Assembly: GCA_002070505.1 (NCBI GenBank)
Contig: MWDJ01000021.1
Coordinates: 1 to 53,382 of the forward strand
Direction: 5' to 3'
Source: Bacteroidetes bacterium ADurb.Bin145
GTDB taxonomy: Bacteria; Bacteroidota; Bacteroidia; Bacteroidales; VadinHA17
DNA: 53,382 nt
In this document: piece by piece, positions 6,245 to 15,350 of the stretch
Layout of the letters: each line of letters opens with the position of its first letter
How positions within the stretch are numbered: position 1 is the first letter of the stretch
The notes under the pieces: generated by a model
Databases searched by the model: none
Seen by the model: the letters and a program-made list of their open reading frames with translations, nothing else
What the model was told of the DNA's origin: nothing
Translations under genes and position numbers: made by a program

Positions 6245-9142
6245 ATGTCATACAACGAATTTGTGAACCGGCATAATGGCCCGAGAGAAGAAGAACTTCC
6301 GGGGATGCTTAAAGTTATCGGAGCAGGATCGCTCGATGAACTTATCGATAAAACCGTTCCTCAAAGCATCAGGCTTAATTACCCTCTTAACATTCCTGAT
6401 TCCATGAGCGAATATGAATACCTGAACCATCTCAGGCAGCTTGGAGCCAGGAATAAGGTATGCCGTTCATTTATTGGTCAGGGTTATTATGGTGTAGCGC
6501 CGTTATCTGTGATAATAAGGAATGTACTCGAGAACCCTTCATGGTATACTTCATATACACCTTACCAGGCTGAGATATCGCAGGGGAGGCTCGAAGCTTT
6601 ACTGAATTTCCAGACAATGATAATTGACCTTACAGGGATGCAGATAGCTAACGCTTCTCTTTTGGATGAAGCTACAGCTGCAGCTGAGGCAATGATTATG
6701 ATGTTCAATGCAAGATCAAGGGCTGCAGTAAAAGCGGGCGCCAGTAAATTCTTTGTTGATGAGGATGTTTTCATCCAAACCCTTGATGTACTTGAGACAA
6801 GGTCAGAACCGCTTGGTATAGAGCTTGTTATAGGAAAATATAAAGAGGCAGTTCTGGATGAAAGATTTTTCGGGGTATTTGTTCAGTATCCCGCTGCTTC
6901 AGGGCAGATCAGAGACTACAGAGAATTTGCTTCAAAGGCCCATGCTTCAGGCTGCCTTGTGGGAGTAGCTGCAGACCTGATGAGTCTCTCGTTACTTGTG
7001 CCTCCCGGGGAGTGGGGGGCTGATGTAGTTGTAGGCTCAAACCAACGCTTCGGATTGCCGATGAGTTTCGGAGGGCCACATGCCGGGTTCTTTGCCACAA
7101 AGGATGAGCTGAAAAGAAGCATGCCCGGACGTATTATAGGCGTTTCTGTCGATGTCCATGGCAACACCGCTCTCAGGATGGCTCTCCAGACAAGAGAACA
7201 GCATATCAAGAGGGAAAGGGCAACATCCAACATATGCACAGCTCAGGCTCTGCTTGCGATAATGAGCGGTATGTACGCCCAGTATCACGGACCTGAGGGA
7301 CTCAAAGTGATCTCACGTCATATTCATACAGCAGCAAGCACTCTGAACAAGGCATTGAAAGACATGGGATTGAGACAACTGAATACGTCTTTCTTTGATA
7401 CAATTAGGATTGAACTTCCTCCGGCACTACCTCTTATGAAACTGAAGGATTTTGCTGAATCGAAAGGTTATAATTTCTTCTATCCGGATCATAAGATAGT
7501 AAGTATCACCACTGATGAAATAACCACACTGAAAGACATTAATGAGATTGTAAACATCTTTGCACAGGCTGGCGGTAAGAAAAGCAGACAGGTTGAGCTA
7601 TTCACTGAACCAGATCCTTTGGATGATAAGTTCCTTAGAAAATCAGGTTTCCTGGAAAAGCCTGCTTTCAAACGGTACCACAGCGAAACTGAGATGATGC
7701 GTTATATAAAAATGCTTGAGAGGAAGGATTTCTCACTGACTCATTGCATGATACCCCTGGGATCCTGCACTATGAAACTTAATCCCGCCACCTCAATGTT
7801 TGCCATGACCTGGCCTGAGTTTGCCAATATCCATCCCTTCGCTCCAAGATACCAGGTTGAAGGATACTTCAGGCTGATGGAAGAATTGGGAACAGCTCTC
7901 AAGGAGATCACAGGTTTCCAGGCTGTCTCTTTTCAGCCAAATTCAGGGGCAGCCGGAGAATATGCCGGGCTGCTTGTAATAAGAGAGTATCATAAAAGCC
8001 GGAACGAATTACACCGGAATATTGTTCTTATTCCTTCTTCAGCTCATGGAACAAACCCGGCCAGTGCAGTAATGGCAGGAATGAAGGTAGTTGTAGTGGA
8101 ATGTGACGAAAAAGGCAACATAAGTATTGATGATCTCAGGAAAAAAGCTGAGGAGAACAAGGATACCCTTGCAGCCTTTATGATAACTTATCCCTCAACC
8201 CACGGTGTATTTGAAGAATCTGTGGTTGAGATGACCGGGATAATCCATTCCTGCGGTGGCCTTGTTTATATGGATGGCGCCAATATGAATGCCCAGGTCG
8301 GACTGACAAGCCCCGGATTCATTGGAGCGGATGTATGCCATCTCAACCTGCACAAGACCTTTTCAATACCTCACGGGGGTGGCGGACCAGGGATGGGGCC
8401 TATACTGGTGAACAGCAAGCTGGCAGCATTCCTGCCAACACATCCTATTATAAAAACAGGAGGAGACGACGGGATATCAGCCGTTGCTGCGGCTCCCTTC
8501 GGAAGCGCCCATATACTTACGATATCTCATGCTTATGTCATGATGATGGGATCGGAAGGCCTGACAAAAGCCACAAAATATGCCATCCTGAATTCTAATT
8601 ATATCTCCGCTTCACTGAAAGATCATTTTAAGACTCTTTATACAGGGACAAATGGATTTGTTGCTCACGAACTGATCCTCGATTGCCGGAACTTCAAGGC
8701 AGAAGCCGGTATTACAGAATCTGATATTGCCAAACGACTGATGGATTACGGATTTCATGCGCCAACGCTTTCATTTCCAGTACATGGTACACTAATGGTC
8801 GAACCTACTGAATCTGAATCTCTCAGAGAACTTGATAAATTCATAACAGCAATGAAATCAATTAAGAAAGAGATTGAAGAGATAAAAGATGGTAAAGCCG
8901 ACGTTACAGATAATGTCCTTCATAATGCTCCCCATACTGTTAAAGCCGTTACCTCTGATGAATGGACTCACCGCTATGGAAGACAAAAGGCAGCATTTCC
9001 GGCTGAATGGCTGGATGAAAATAAGTTCTGGCCTTCTGTCGGCAGGATAGATGACGGGTATGGTGACAGGAATCTTGTCTGTACATGCGATCCGATTGAC
9101 AGTTACAGGATGGAGAAGTTTAAATTCCAGGACTTTCGCTGA
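6245..9142 (+). CDS. gcvP: Glycine dehydrogenase (decarboxylating), P-protein
   Basis: The 965-residue P-protein of the glycine cleavage system decarboxylates glycine on pyridoxal phosphate and passes the aminomethyl group to lipoyl-GcvH. It is the single-chain form: an N-terminal half beginning with the FIGQGYYG and SYTPYQAEISQGRLEAL motifs, and a C-terminal half with the PLP lysine at about residue 704 in HLNLHKTFSIPHGGGGPGMG. Length and both halves are complete. GcvT and GcvH are not in the window, so the gene is unlinked here. The leader 6092-6244 holds two C-rich repeats and no obvious glycine riboswitch. Confidence 0.97.
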   Translation: MSYNEFVNRHNGPREEELPGMLKVIGAGSLDELIDKTVPQSIRLNYPLNIPDSMSEYEYLNHLRQLGARNKVCRSFIGQGYYGVAPLSVIIRNVLENPSWYTSYTPYQAEISQGRLEALLNFQTMIIDLTGMQIANASLLDEATAAAEAMIMMFNARSRAAVKAGASKFFVDEDVFIQTLDVLETRSEPLGIELVIGKYKEAVLDERFFGVFVQYPAASGQIRDYREFASKAHASGCLVGVAADLMSLSLLVPPGEWGADVVVGSNQRFGLPMSFGGPHAGFFATKDELKRSMPGRIIGVSVDVHGNTALRMALQTREQHIKRERATSNICTAQALLAIMSGMYAQYHGPEGLKVISRHIHTAASTLNKALKDMGLRQLNTSFFDTIRIELPPALPLMKLKDFAESKGYNFFYPDHKIVSITTDEITTLKDINEIVNIFAQAGGKKSRQVELFTEPDPLDDKFLRKSGFLEKPAFKRYHSETEMMRYIKMLERKDFSLTHCMIPLGSCTMKLNPATSMFAMTWPEFANIHPFAPRYQVEGYFRLMEELGTALKEITGFQAVSFQPNSGAAGEYAGLLVIREYHKSRNELHRNIVLIPSSAHGTNPASAVMAGMKVVVVECDEKGNISIDDLRKKAEENKDTLAAFMITYPSTHGVFEESVVEMTGIIHSCGGLVYMDGANMNAQVGLTSPGFIGADVCHLNLHKTFSIPHGGGGPGMGPILVNSKLAAFLPTHPIIKTGGDDGISAVAAAPFGSAHILTISHAYVMMMGSEGLTKATKYAILNSNYISASLKDHFKTLYTGTNGFVAHELILDCRNFKAEAGITESDIAKRLMDYGFHAPTLSFPVHGTLMVEPTESESLRELDKFITAMKSIKKEIEEIKDGKADVTDNVLHNAPHTVKAVTSDEWTHRYGRQKAAFPAEWLDENKFWPSVGRIDDGYGDRNLVCTCDPIDSYRMEKFKFQDFR

Positions 9143-9268
9143 TCTAATTTCTTCATATTATTGAATTACCTTTTCTCCTTCATGGAATGAAATGGATTTT
9201 TTTATAAAGGAATTATTTCTCAATTTTATAAGCACTTTGAATTTTAATTCCAATTAATCATTATTAGT

Positions 9269-10306
9269 ATGCGTAATTCGGCCTGGGACGATCTTGTTAA
9301 AATGATCAATGGTGAAAAGCTGAAATATCAGCCATCGGGTTTTATTGTCGACAGCCCCTGGATACCCGGGTGGTATGGTATTTCAACAGTCGATTATTAT
9401 TCATCTGATGATCTTTGGTTAAAGGCAAATCTGAAGATGATAAACACTTTTCCTGACGTGTGGTTTTTACCCGGATTCTGGTCGGAATACGGCATGTGTA
9501 CAGAACCATCAGCATTTGGATCCAGGATGGTATTCCTGGAAACGAGCCTCCCTCATGCCGAAAAAGTGTTGCATTCCGTAGAAGATGCCGGATCACTTGT
9601 CCAGCCTAATGTTAAAACAGACGGATTGCTTCCTTTCATGATAAGCAGGCTGAGAAATAATGAAAAAGCTATCAGGGAATCAGATCACCGGATAAGATTC
9701 GCAGTTGCCAGAGGTCCCCTGAATGTTGCCAGTTTTCTTATGGGAACAACAGAATTCATGATGGCTCTGGCAATGGATCCTGACAATTCACATAAGCTTC
9801 TTACAAAGATCAGTGATTTCATCTGCGACTGGCTGTGCTGGCAGAAAGAGTGTTTCCCTTCAATTGACGGGGTATTGGTGCTTGATGATATTATTGGATT
9901 TGTTGGCGAAATTGAATTCAGGGAGTTTGTCATACCTTATTTTAAAAAGATATTTGACTGTACGGGTGCAAAAGCCAGGTTCCTGCATAATGATGCTGAT
10001 GGTTTAATAACTGCGGCAAACCTGAAAGAAATGGGTATTAATATGTTCAATTTCTCTTTCAATCATTCAATGGGTGAGATCCGTTCTCTGGCAGGACCGG
10101 AGGTGATCCTTGTGGGTAACGTACCTCCAAGAGATGTAATGGCATCCGGTTCACCTGAGCAGGTGGATGAGGCTGTCAGAAAAGCATGCAGTGAGATCAC
10201 ACCTCATGAAAGAATAATATGGTCGGTAGGAGGCGGAATGGCTCCGGAAGTGAAGAATGAAAACATAGATGCTTTTATAAAGGCTGTAGCTGAATATTCA
10301 AAATAA
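9269..10306 (+). CDS. Uroporphyrinogen decarboxylase (URO-D) family protein, not HemE
   Basis: This 345-residue protein has the URO-D barrel pattern, best seen in the C-terminal half: FLHNDADGLI, EVILVGNVPPRDVM and WSVGGGMAPEVKNENIDAFI. The HemE signature (PxWxMRQAGR) is absent at the N-terminus. The zinc-binding cysteines of the corrinoid methyltransferases MtaA/CmuA are also missing: Asp stands after the His in HNDADG. So it is neither a clear haem enzyme nor a classic corrinoid methyltransferase. It starts a co-directional run, 6 bp before a DUF6807 gene and followed by an oxidoreductase, which suggests catabolism of a carbohydrate or polyol. The 126 bp before it are AT-rich and hold no gene. 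Confidence 0.8.
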   Translation: MRNSAWDDLVKMINGEKLKYQPSGFIVDSPWIPGWYGISTVDYYSSDDLWLKANLKMINTFPDVWFLPGFWSEYGMCTEPSAFGSRMVFLETSLPHAEKVLHSVEDAGSLVQPNVKTDGLLPFMISRLRNNEKAIRESDHRIRFAVARGPLNVASFLMGTTEFMMALAMDPDNSHKLLTKISDFICDWLCWQKECFPSIDGVLVLDDIIGFVGEIEFREFVIPYFKKIFDCTGAKARFLHNDADGLITAANLKEMGINMFNFSFNHSMGEIRSLAGPEVILVGNVPPRDVMASGSPEQVDEAVRKACSEITPHERIIWSVGGGMAPEVKNENIDAFIKAVAEYSK

Positions 10307-10312
10307 ATCATA

Positions 10313-11575
10313 ATGAAAAGATCTTTGGTTTTTGTTGCTGCATGCCTGTCATTAGCCCTGGCAGTAACTGCCCAGAAAACCCAGCTGCTGCATTTTTATG
10401 TCGAAGCTGGTGCTTACCAGAGAATTAATACTCCCGTATGTATTAACCTGGAAGGGTTAAATAAAAGTGATACTCTGTCATACCAGTTGTTTGAAAAGAT
10501 AAAAGGACAGCTGAAAGAGAAGCCTTTCCAGGTCGAAACAGGTTATGTGCCGCTGCTGTGGTGGATACTGGATGGTACTACAAACGCCGGTCAGAAGAGG
10601 GAATTCTTCCTGTATTCAGCTGCACCGGTTACTAAGTCAAATACAATCACAACAGAATTAACTGCAGACAATATTGTTCTAAAAATAGGGAATTCAGAGA
10701 TACTGAATTATCGTAAATCGGTTTTGTATCCTCCGGCAGGTGTCGACTCGGCCTATAAAAGAAGCGGATTCATCCACCCCTTATACTCCCCTTCCGGAAA
10801 CATACTTACAAGAATAAGCCCTCGTGATCACTATCATCATTTTGGGATCTGGAATCCATGGACAAAAGTCAGAATAGGGAATCACGAAACGGATTTCTGG
10901 AATATCGGTTCGAAACAGGGAACCGTAAGATTCTCGGGTATAAATTCTGTTATTGATGGTCCGGTTTATGGAGGATTTATTGTTAAACAGGATCATATCG
11001 ATTTCCAGGGTAATAAGCCCGAAGAAATTGCAATCAATGAGTTATGGGATGTGAGGACCTGGAATATGGAGCCGGTAACCGGTCTGAAAGCATATATCGT
11101 CGATCTGACAACGTTCCTTTCTGTAGCCGGTACTGAGCCGATAGTATTTGTAGCTTACAGATATGCAGGGGGTATTGGGTTTCGTGCCACAGGAGAATGG
11201 AACAACAAGAACAGTACCGTTCTTACATCTGAAGGTCTTGCGAGGAAAGATGCAGATGGATCAAGGGCAAGATGGGTTGATATAAACGGGGAATTCAGGG
11301 ACAAAGGAAATTCCGGTATCACGTTTTTCTCCCATCCTTCGAACAGAGAATATCCTGAACCGATGCGTGTCTGGCCTGAAAACCAGAATGGTGTGGGCGA
11401 TGTGTATTTTGAATTCTGCCCGACACGTCATAAAGACTGGGAACTTCATCCGGGGAACCTTTACAGGCTCAAATACCGTATGCTTGTCTATGATGGTAAG
11501 ATTGACAAAGCAACCGCCGAGAGATTATGGAATGATTTTGCCTATCCTCCGGTTGTAAACATTAGCAAAAAATGA
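10313..11575 (+). CDS. DUF6807 / PmoA-like secreted protein
   Basis: This 420-residue protein has a signal peptide (MKRSLVFVAACLSLALAV, cleavage near TAQ). The family hallmark is the histidine-rich stretch DHYHHFGIWNPWTKV at about residues 175-189, followed by DFWN, characteristic of the family annotated as PmoA or DUF6807. Despite the name it is not a methane monooxygenase subunit. Members often sit beside Gfo/Idh/MocA oxidoreductases in sugar-utilisation loci, which is the case here. The His cluster may bind metal or a carbohydrate; that is inference. The start is 6 bp after the URO-D gene. Confidence 0.8.
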   Translation: MKRSLVFVAACLSLALAVTAQKTQLLHFYVEAGAYQRINTPVCINLEGLNKSDTLSYQLFEKIKGQLKEKPFQVETGYVPLLWWILDGTTNAGQKREFFLYSAAPVTKSNTITTELTADNIVLKIGNSEILNYRKSVLYPPAGVDSAYKRSGFIHPLYSPSGNILTRISPRDHYHHFGIWNPWTKVRIGNHETDFWNIGSKQGTVRFSGINSVIDGPVYGGFIVKQDHIDFQGNKPEEIAINELWDVRTWNMEPVTGLKAYIVDLTTFLSVAGTEPIVFVAYRYAGGIGFRATGEWNNKNSTVLTSEGLARKDADGSRARWVDINGEFRDKGNSGITFFSHPSNREYPEPMRVWPENQNGVGDVYFEFCPTRHKDWELHPGNLYRLKYRMLVYDGKIDKATAERLWNDFAYPPVVNISKK

Positions 11576-11631
11576 ATAAGTGCCTTTAATACCACGAATT
11601 TGTCATGATAAAAGTAACCCTAACTCTAAGT

Positions 11632-11649
11632 ACTTTAGGCACTTTAGGC
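11632..11649. repeat. 9-bp direct repeat ACTTTAGGC, two units
   Basis: Two adjacent ACTTTAGGC units lie in the 99-bp gap between the DUF6807 gene and the oxidoreductase gene. No promoter or terminator is obvious in the gap. Confidence 0.6.
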
Positions 11650-11674
11650 ACTCCAAACTTTATATATTCTGACT

Positions 11675-13075
11675 ATGAATAAGCTCCTGCCTGTAATCAT
11701 TGTTATTTTATTCCTCACTTCCTGTGGACCAGGAGGATCAAAAAAGCAATCAGTTCAAAAATCAGTAGAAAATATGGAAAACAAATATCCGGTGCAGCTT
11801 ATAACTGTTGATCCGGGTCATTTCCACGCCGCCCTTGTACAGAAAACAATGTACGACCAGGTCTCTCCTGTTGTGCATGTTTATGCTCCTGAGGGAGATG
11901 ATTACCTTCAGCACCTGGAGAGGATCACATCCTACAATAACCGGGCTGAAGATCCGACATCATGGGAAGAGATTGTTTATACCGGTCCGGATTTCTTTGA
12001 AAGGATGATTGAGGATCTTCCCGGTAATGTCGTTGTGTTATCCGGCAATAACAGAAAGAAGGCAGAGTATATTATAAAATCTGTGAATTCTGGACTAAAT
12101 GTACTTGCTGACAAGCCGATGATCATCTCGCCTGATGATTACCCGGCTCTCCTGGAGGCATTCACCCTTGCCGGTGAAAAGGGTTTATTGCTTTATGATA
12201 TCATGACAGAGAGATATGAAATAACGACTATTCTTCAGAAGCTTTTGTCGCAGAGAGCGGAAGTTTTCGGTAAACTCACAGCCGGTTCAAAGGAAGAACC
12301 TTCTGTTACGAAGATCAGTGTACACCATTTTTCAAAGATAGTCTCAGGAACTCCGCTTCAGCGACCGGCATGGTTCTTTGATGTGGAGCAGCAGGGAGAG
12401 GGGATTGTCGACGTCACAACTCATCTTGTTGACCTTATTCAATGGGAATGCTTCCCTGAACAGATACTCAGTCCTTCGGATATAAACATTGCCTCTGCAA
12501 GAAGATGGCCGACAGTATTGTCTAAGTTGCAGTTCAGCGCGGTTACAGGTTTTAAAGAATTTCCGGATTATCTTCAGAAAGATGTAAAAGGAGGCAACCT
12601 GGAAGTATATTCCAACGGTGAAATACTGTACCAGATAAAAGGAATATGGGCCAGGGTATCAGTTACGTGGAATTATGAGGCTCCGGAGGGAGGAGGAGAT
12701 ACACATTTCTCGGTTATGCATGGCTCAAAGTGCGATCTGGTAATAAAGCAGGGATCAGAAGAGAAATTCATACCGACACTTTATGTAGAAAATATTAAGG
12801 GTGAAAGCATTCAGAATTTCAAATCCTTACTTAAAAATTCCCTTGCTTCATTGCCATATGACAGCCTTGAAATTGCAGAGGCAGGTAAAAACGTACTCAA
12901 GATCAATATACCAAAAAAGTACAGGATCTCTCATGAAGAGCATTTTGCACAGGTAACTTCGGGGTTCCTTAAATATTTGAGTGAAGGGGAACTTCCTGAC
13001 TGGGAGGTACCCGGGATGATAACGAAGTATTTTACAACTACATCGGCACTGAAGATAGCAAAGGGGAACAAGTAA
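11675..13075 (+). CDS. Lipoprotein Gfo/Idh/MocA-like oxidoreductase with Bacteroidota C-terminal domain
   Basis: This 466-residue protein starts with a lipoprotein signal (hydrophobic stretch then LTSC lipobox at about residues 14-17). Its N-terminal part resembles a Rossmann-fold Gfo/Idh/MocA dehydrogenase: NVVVLSGNNRKKAEYIIKSVNSG and VLADKPMIISPDDY, in which the K of DKP corresponds to the family EKP motif. The C-terminal half matches the putative oxidoreductase C-terminal domain of Bacteroidota. The classic GxGxxG loop is not evident: the strand reads QLITVDPGHFHAAL. Cofactor binding is therefore uncertain and the protein may be a non-catalytic or unusual envelope member. It probably belongs with the two genes upstream. 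Confidence 0.78.
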   Translation: MNKLLPVIIVILFLTSCGPGGSKKQSVQKSVENMENKYPVQLITVDPGHFHAALVQKTMYDQVSPVVHVYAPEGDDYLQHLERITSYNNRAEDPTSWEEIVYTGPDFFERMIEDLPGNVVVLSGNNRKKAEYIIKSVNSGLNVLADKPMIISPDDYPALLEAFTLAGEKGLLLYDIMTERYEITTILQKLLSQRAEVFGKLTAGSKEEPSVTKISVHHFSKIVSGTPLQRPAWFFDVEQQGEGIVDVTTHLVDLIQWECFPEQILSPSDINIASARRWPTVLSKLQFSAVTGFKEFPDYLQKDVKGGNLEVYSNGEILYQIKGIWARVSVTWNYEAPEGGGDTHFSVMHGSKCDLVIKQGSEEKFIPTLYVENIKGESIQNFKSLLKNSLASLPYDSLEIAEAGKNVLKINIPKKYRISHEEHFAQVTSGFLKYLSEGELPDWEVPGMITKYFTTTSALKIAKGNK

Positions 13076-13147
13076 TTGCGTATAAGGATAAAAGATCTCC
13101 CGGCTTGAACAGGTATCATGTATCTGTTTCCGGAAACCTCTGCACTG

Positions 13148-14119
13148 TCATAGAAACAGATCCTCAATCACCATCGAATACAGATCTGCAAGCTCTATTC
13201 CGGCCGCCCTGGCTTGCTTGGGGATTATGCTTTCAGCACTCATTCCGGGAACGGTGTTTATCTCAAGAAAAACAGGTTTATCTTCAACAATAATGAAATC
13301 GACCCGAACTATGCCTTTGCATCCTAATAGGTTGTAGATCCGCAGGCTCAGCTTCTGTATCTCATCTGAGATCTTCGCGGGTATCATGGCGGGAGTTATC
13401 TCTTCTGACCTTCCGGGAGTGTATTTTGCCTCATAATCGAAGAATTCATTTTTGCTTATAATCTCGGTAACAGGTAATATAAGAGATCTGGAACGGGTTC
13501 TGACGACTCCACATGCTACTTCTCTGCCCTTTATAAAGGCTTCTATCATTACTTCGTCACTTTCCCTGAAAGCCTTTTCAACTGCAGCTATGAGTTCCTC
13601 TTTCTTACTTACCTTCGTCACTCCGAAGCTCGAGCCGCTGTCGTTGGGCTTGACAAAACAAGGCAGTCCAAGATGCCTTATTATCGCGGGCAAATCTGAA
13701 TGATCATCTTTTCTTATCATTACTGCCTCAGCCATCGGGATATTGTATTCTTTCAGGAAGAGCTTGCATGCCTGCTTGTTAAACGTCAGGGCAGAACAGA
13801 AAGCGTCACAGCTTGTATAGGGAATACGAAGCATGTCGAAATATCCCTGAAGCAGTCCATTTTCACCGGGAGTACCGTGTATTGCAATGAATACAGCATC
13901 GAACCTTATGCGGGAATCATCTGCTACGAGAGTGAAATCATTCTTATTTATCTTGTGATATCTGCCTCGCTCATCTTCCCAATACCAATCTGATCCTCTG
14001 ATTATTATGATATAAACACGGTATTTCGGAGTGAGGGCTCTGCTGACTTCAATGGCACTTTTAACTGATACTTCATATTCAGGAGAATCGCCGCCGGCTG
14101 CTATCGCAATAGTTCTCAT
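13148..14119 (-). CDS. ddl: D-alanine--D-alanine ligase
   Basis: This 323-residue ATP-grasp enzyme joins two D-alanines for peptidoglycan synthesis in the cytoplasm. The N-terminal domain begins MRTIAIAAGGDSPEYEVSVK, where Glu15 is the substrate-binding glutamate. FVKPNDSGSSFGVTKV is the ATP-grasp lysine/loop region. The magnesium/ligand site VDFIIVEDKPVFLEINTVPG and the closing GMSAESIIPKQARAAG are present. Length and start are normal. It sits alone on the minus strand, convergent with the oxidoreductase gene and divergent from lemA. Confidence 0.95.
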   Translation of the reverse strand: MRTIAIAAGGDSPEYEVSVKSAIEVSRALTPKYRVYIIIIRGSDWYWEDERGRYHKINKNDFTLVADDSRIRFDAVFIAIHGTPGENGLLQGYFDMLRIPYTSCDAFCSALTFNKQACKLFLKEYNIPMAEAVMIRKDDHSDLPAIIRHLGLPCFVKPNDSGSSFGVTKVSKKEELIAAVEKAFRESDEVMIEAFIKGREVACGVVRTRSRSLILPVTEIISKNEFFDYEAKYTPGRSEEITPAMIPAKISDEIQKLSLRIYNLLGCKGIVRVDFIIVEDKPVFLEINTVPGMSAESIIPKQARAAGIELADLYSMVIEDLFL

Positions 14120-14241
14120 CGGATCTTTTTAAGATCTCAAATTTAGGAAATTCAATTGACTCAGGATCTAAAATTATTTTAAAGTGTTATAAAAGAATGA
14201 CAGTCTGTTTCATAAAAAGATCATAATTTTATGGATATTAT

Positions 14242-14249
14242 TAACTTTA
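14242..14249 (+). promoter_or_regulatory. Possible promoter of the LemA-TPM operon (TAACTTTA)
   Basis: TAACTTTA differs from TAnnTTTG only at the last base and lies 22 bp before the lemA start, in the 152-bp divergent gap 14120-14271. Nothing else is evident in that gap. Confidence 0.35.
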
Positions 14250-14271
14250 TGAAAAATTAAATCAAATAGAA

Positions 14272-14874
14272 ATGAAAAAAGGTTGCTTAATCTGGATTAT
14301 TATAGGAGCTGTAATCGCACTGATAGTGTTTGGGATCATTTCATGGGGGATAAAAGTCAACAATCGCATGGTCGCTCTTCAGGAAGGTGTTACAAGCCAG
14401 TGGGGAAATGTTGAGACCCAGTATCAGCGAAGGGCGGATCTGATTCCTAATTTCGTTAACACAGTAAAAGGAGCTGCTCAGTTTGAACAGGAGACACTGA
14501 CTCAGGTTATTGAGGCAAGGGCAAAAGCCACGCAGGTGACACTTGATCCGACCAAAATGACTGCAGAGAACATGAAGCAGTTCCAGGAAGTTCAGGGCGA
14601 GGTCAGCTCGGCGCTTTCAAGGTTAATGGTTGTTGTGGAGAAATATCCCGAGCTTAAAGCGACCCAGAATTTCAGGGATCTTCAGGTTGCACTTGAAGGA
14701 ACCGAGAACAGGATCTCCGTTGAACGCAGGAATTTTAATGAGAAAGCAAAGGAATTCAATACATATATTAAGCAATTCCCGCAATCATTTATTGCCGGGA
14801 TAAGGGGATTTACAGAAAGACCCTATTTCGAATCGCTGGAAGGTGCTGAGAGAGCTCCCCAGGTACAGTTCTGA
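14272..14874 (+). CDS. lemA: LemA family protein
   Basis: This 200-residue LemA protein has an N-terminal membrane helix (about 4-26) and an extracytoplasmic helical bundle. Its conserved core is the NVETQYQRRADLIPNFVNTV sequence at about residues 46-65. It ends near FTERPYFE. LemA proteins are widespread and poorly understood. They are usually encoded with TPM-domain proteins, as here with the next two genes, in a tight co-directional operon (20 bp gap to the next gene). The three-gene cassette is probably an envelope module. Confidence 0.93.
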   Translation: MKKGCLIWIIIGAVIALIVFGIISWGIKVNNRMVALQEGVTSQWGNVETQYQRRADLIPNFVNTVKGAAQFEQETLTQVIEARAKATQVTLDPTKMTAENMKQFQEVQGEVSSALSRLMVVVEKYPELKATQNFRDLQVALEGTENRISVERRNFNEKAKEFNTYIKQFPQSFIAGIRGFTERPYFESLEGAERAPQVQF

Positions 14875-14894
14875 CATATTCTATAATAATACTG

Positions 14895-15350
14895 ATGAAA
14901 GCTTCGACTTTCTTTACAAAAGAACAACAGGATCTTATACGCCAGGCTATAAAAGAGGCCGAAGAATCGACATCGGGAGAGATCAGGGTGCATATTGAAA
15001 CAGGTATTGAAGGTGATGTTCTTGACAGGGCTGCCTGGATCTTTAAAAAGATCGGGATGCACCGGACACGTGAGAGAAATGGCGTCCTTTTTTATCTTGC
15101 TCTGATTAACAGGAAGTTCGCGGTTATAGGCGATGGCGGAATAAACACAAAGGTCCCTGATGGTTTCTGGGATGATGTAAAGGCAGTATTAGAGAAGAAT
15201 TTCAATAAGGGGCAATTCACGGATGGTCTTAAAGAGGGAATCCTTATGGCCGGGTCAAAACTGAAGGAGCATTTCCCGCACGAGAAGACAGACATAAATG
15301 AACTGCCTGACGATATTTCGTTTGACGACACATTTAATGCCGGAATGTGA
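14895..15350 (+). CDS. Short TPM-domain protein (Psb32/MOLO-1 type)
   Basis: A 151-residue TPM-domain protein without a visible signal peptide or membrane helix. The domain pattern is seen in AIKEAEESTSGEIRVHIE, the middle HRTRERNGVLFYLALINRKF and the FAVIGDGGIN segment, followed by FWDDVKAVLEKNFNKG. TPM domains occur in thylakoid Psb32 and nematode MOLO-1; bacterial function is not firmly known. The stop overlaps the start of the next gene (TGATG), so translation is coupled. Confidence 0.85.
   Translation: MKASTFFTKEQQDLIRQAIKEAEESTSGEIRVHIETGIEGDVLDRAAWIFKKIGMHRTRERNGVLFYLALINRKFAVIGDGGINTKVPDGFWDDVKAVLEKNFNKGQFTDGLKEGILMAGSKLKEHFPHEKTDINELPDDISFDDTFNAGM

Noticed and set aside
12931-13293. 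Small frames on both strands between the oxidoreductase and ddl
   Set aside because: They overlap the ends of the two real genes, and the 72-bp gap holds only a short palindrome (GTTTCCGGAAAC) without a T-tract.
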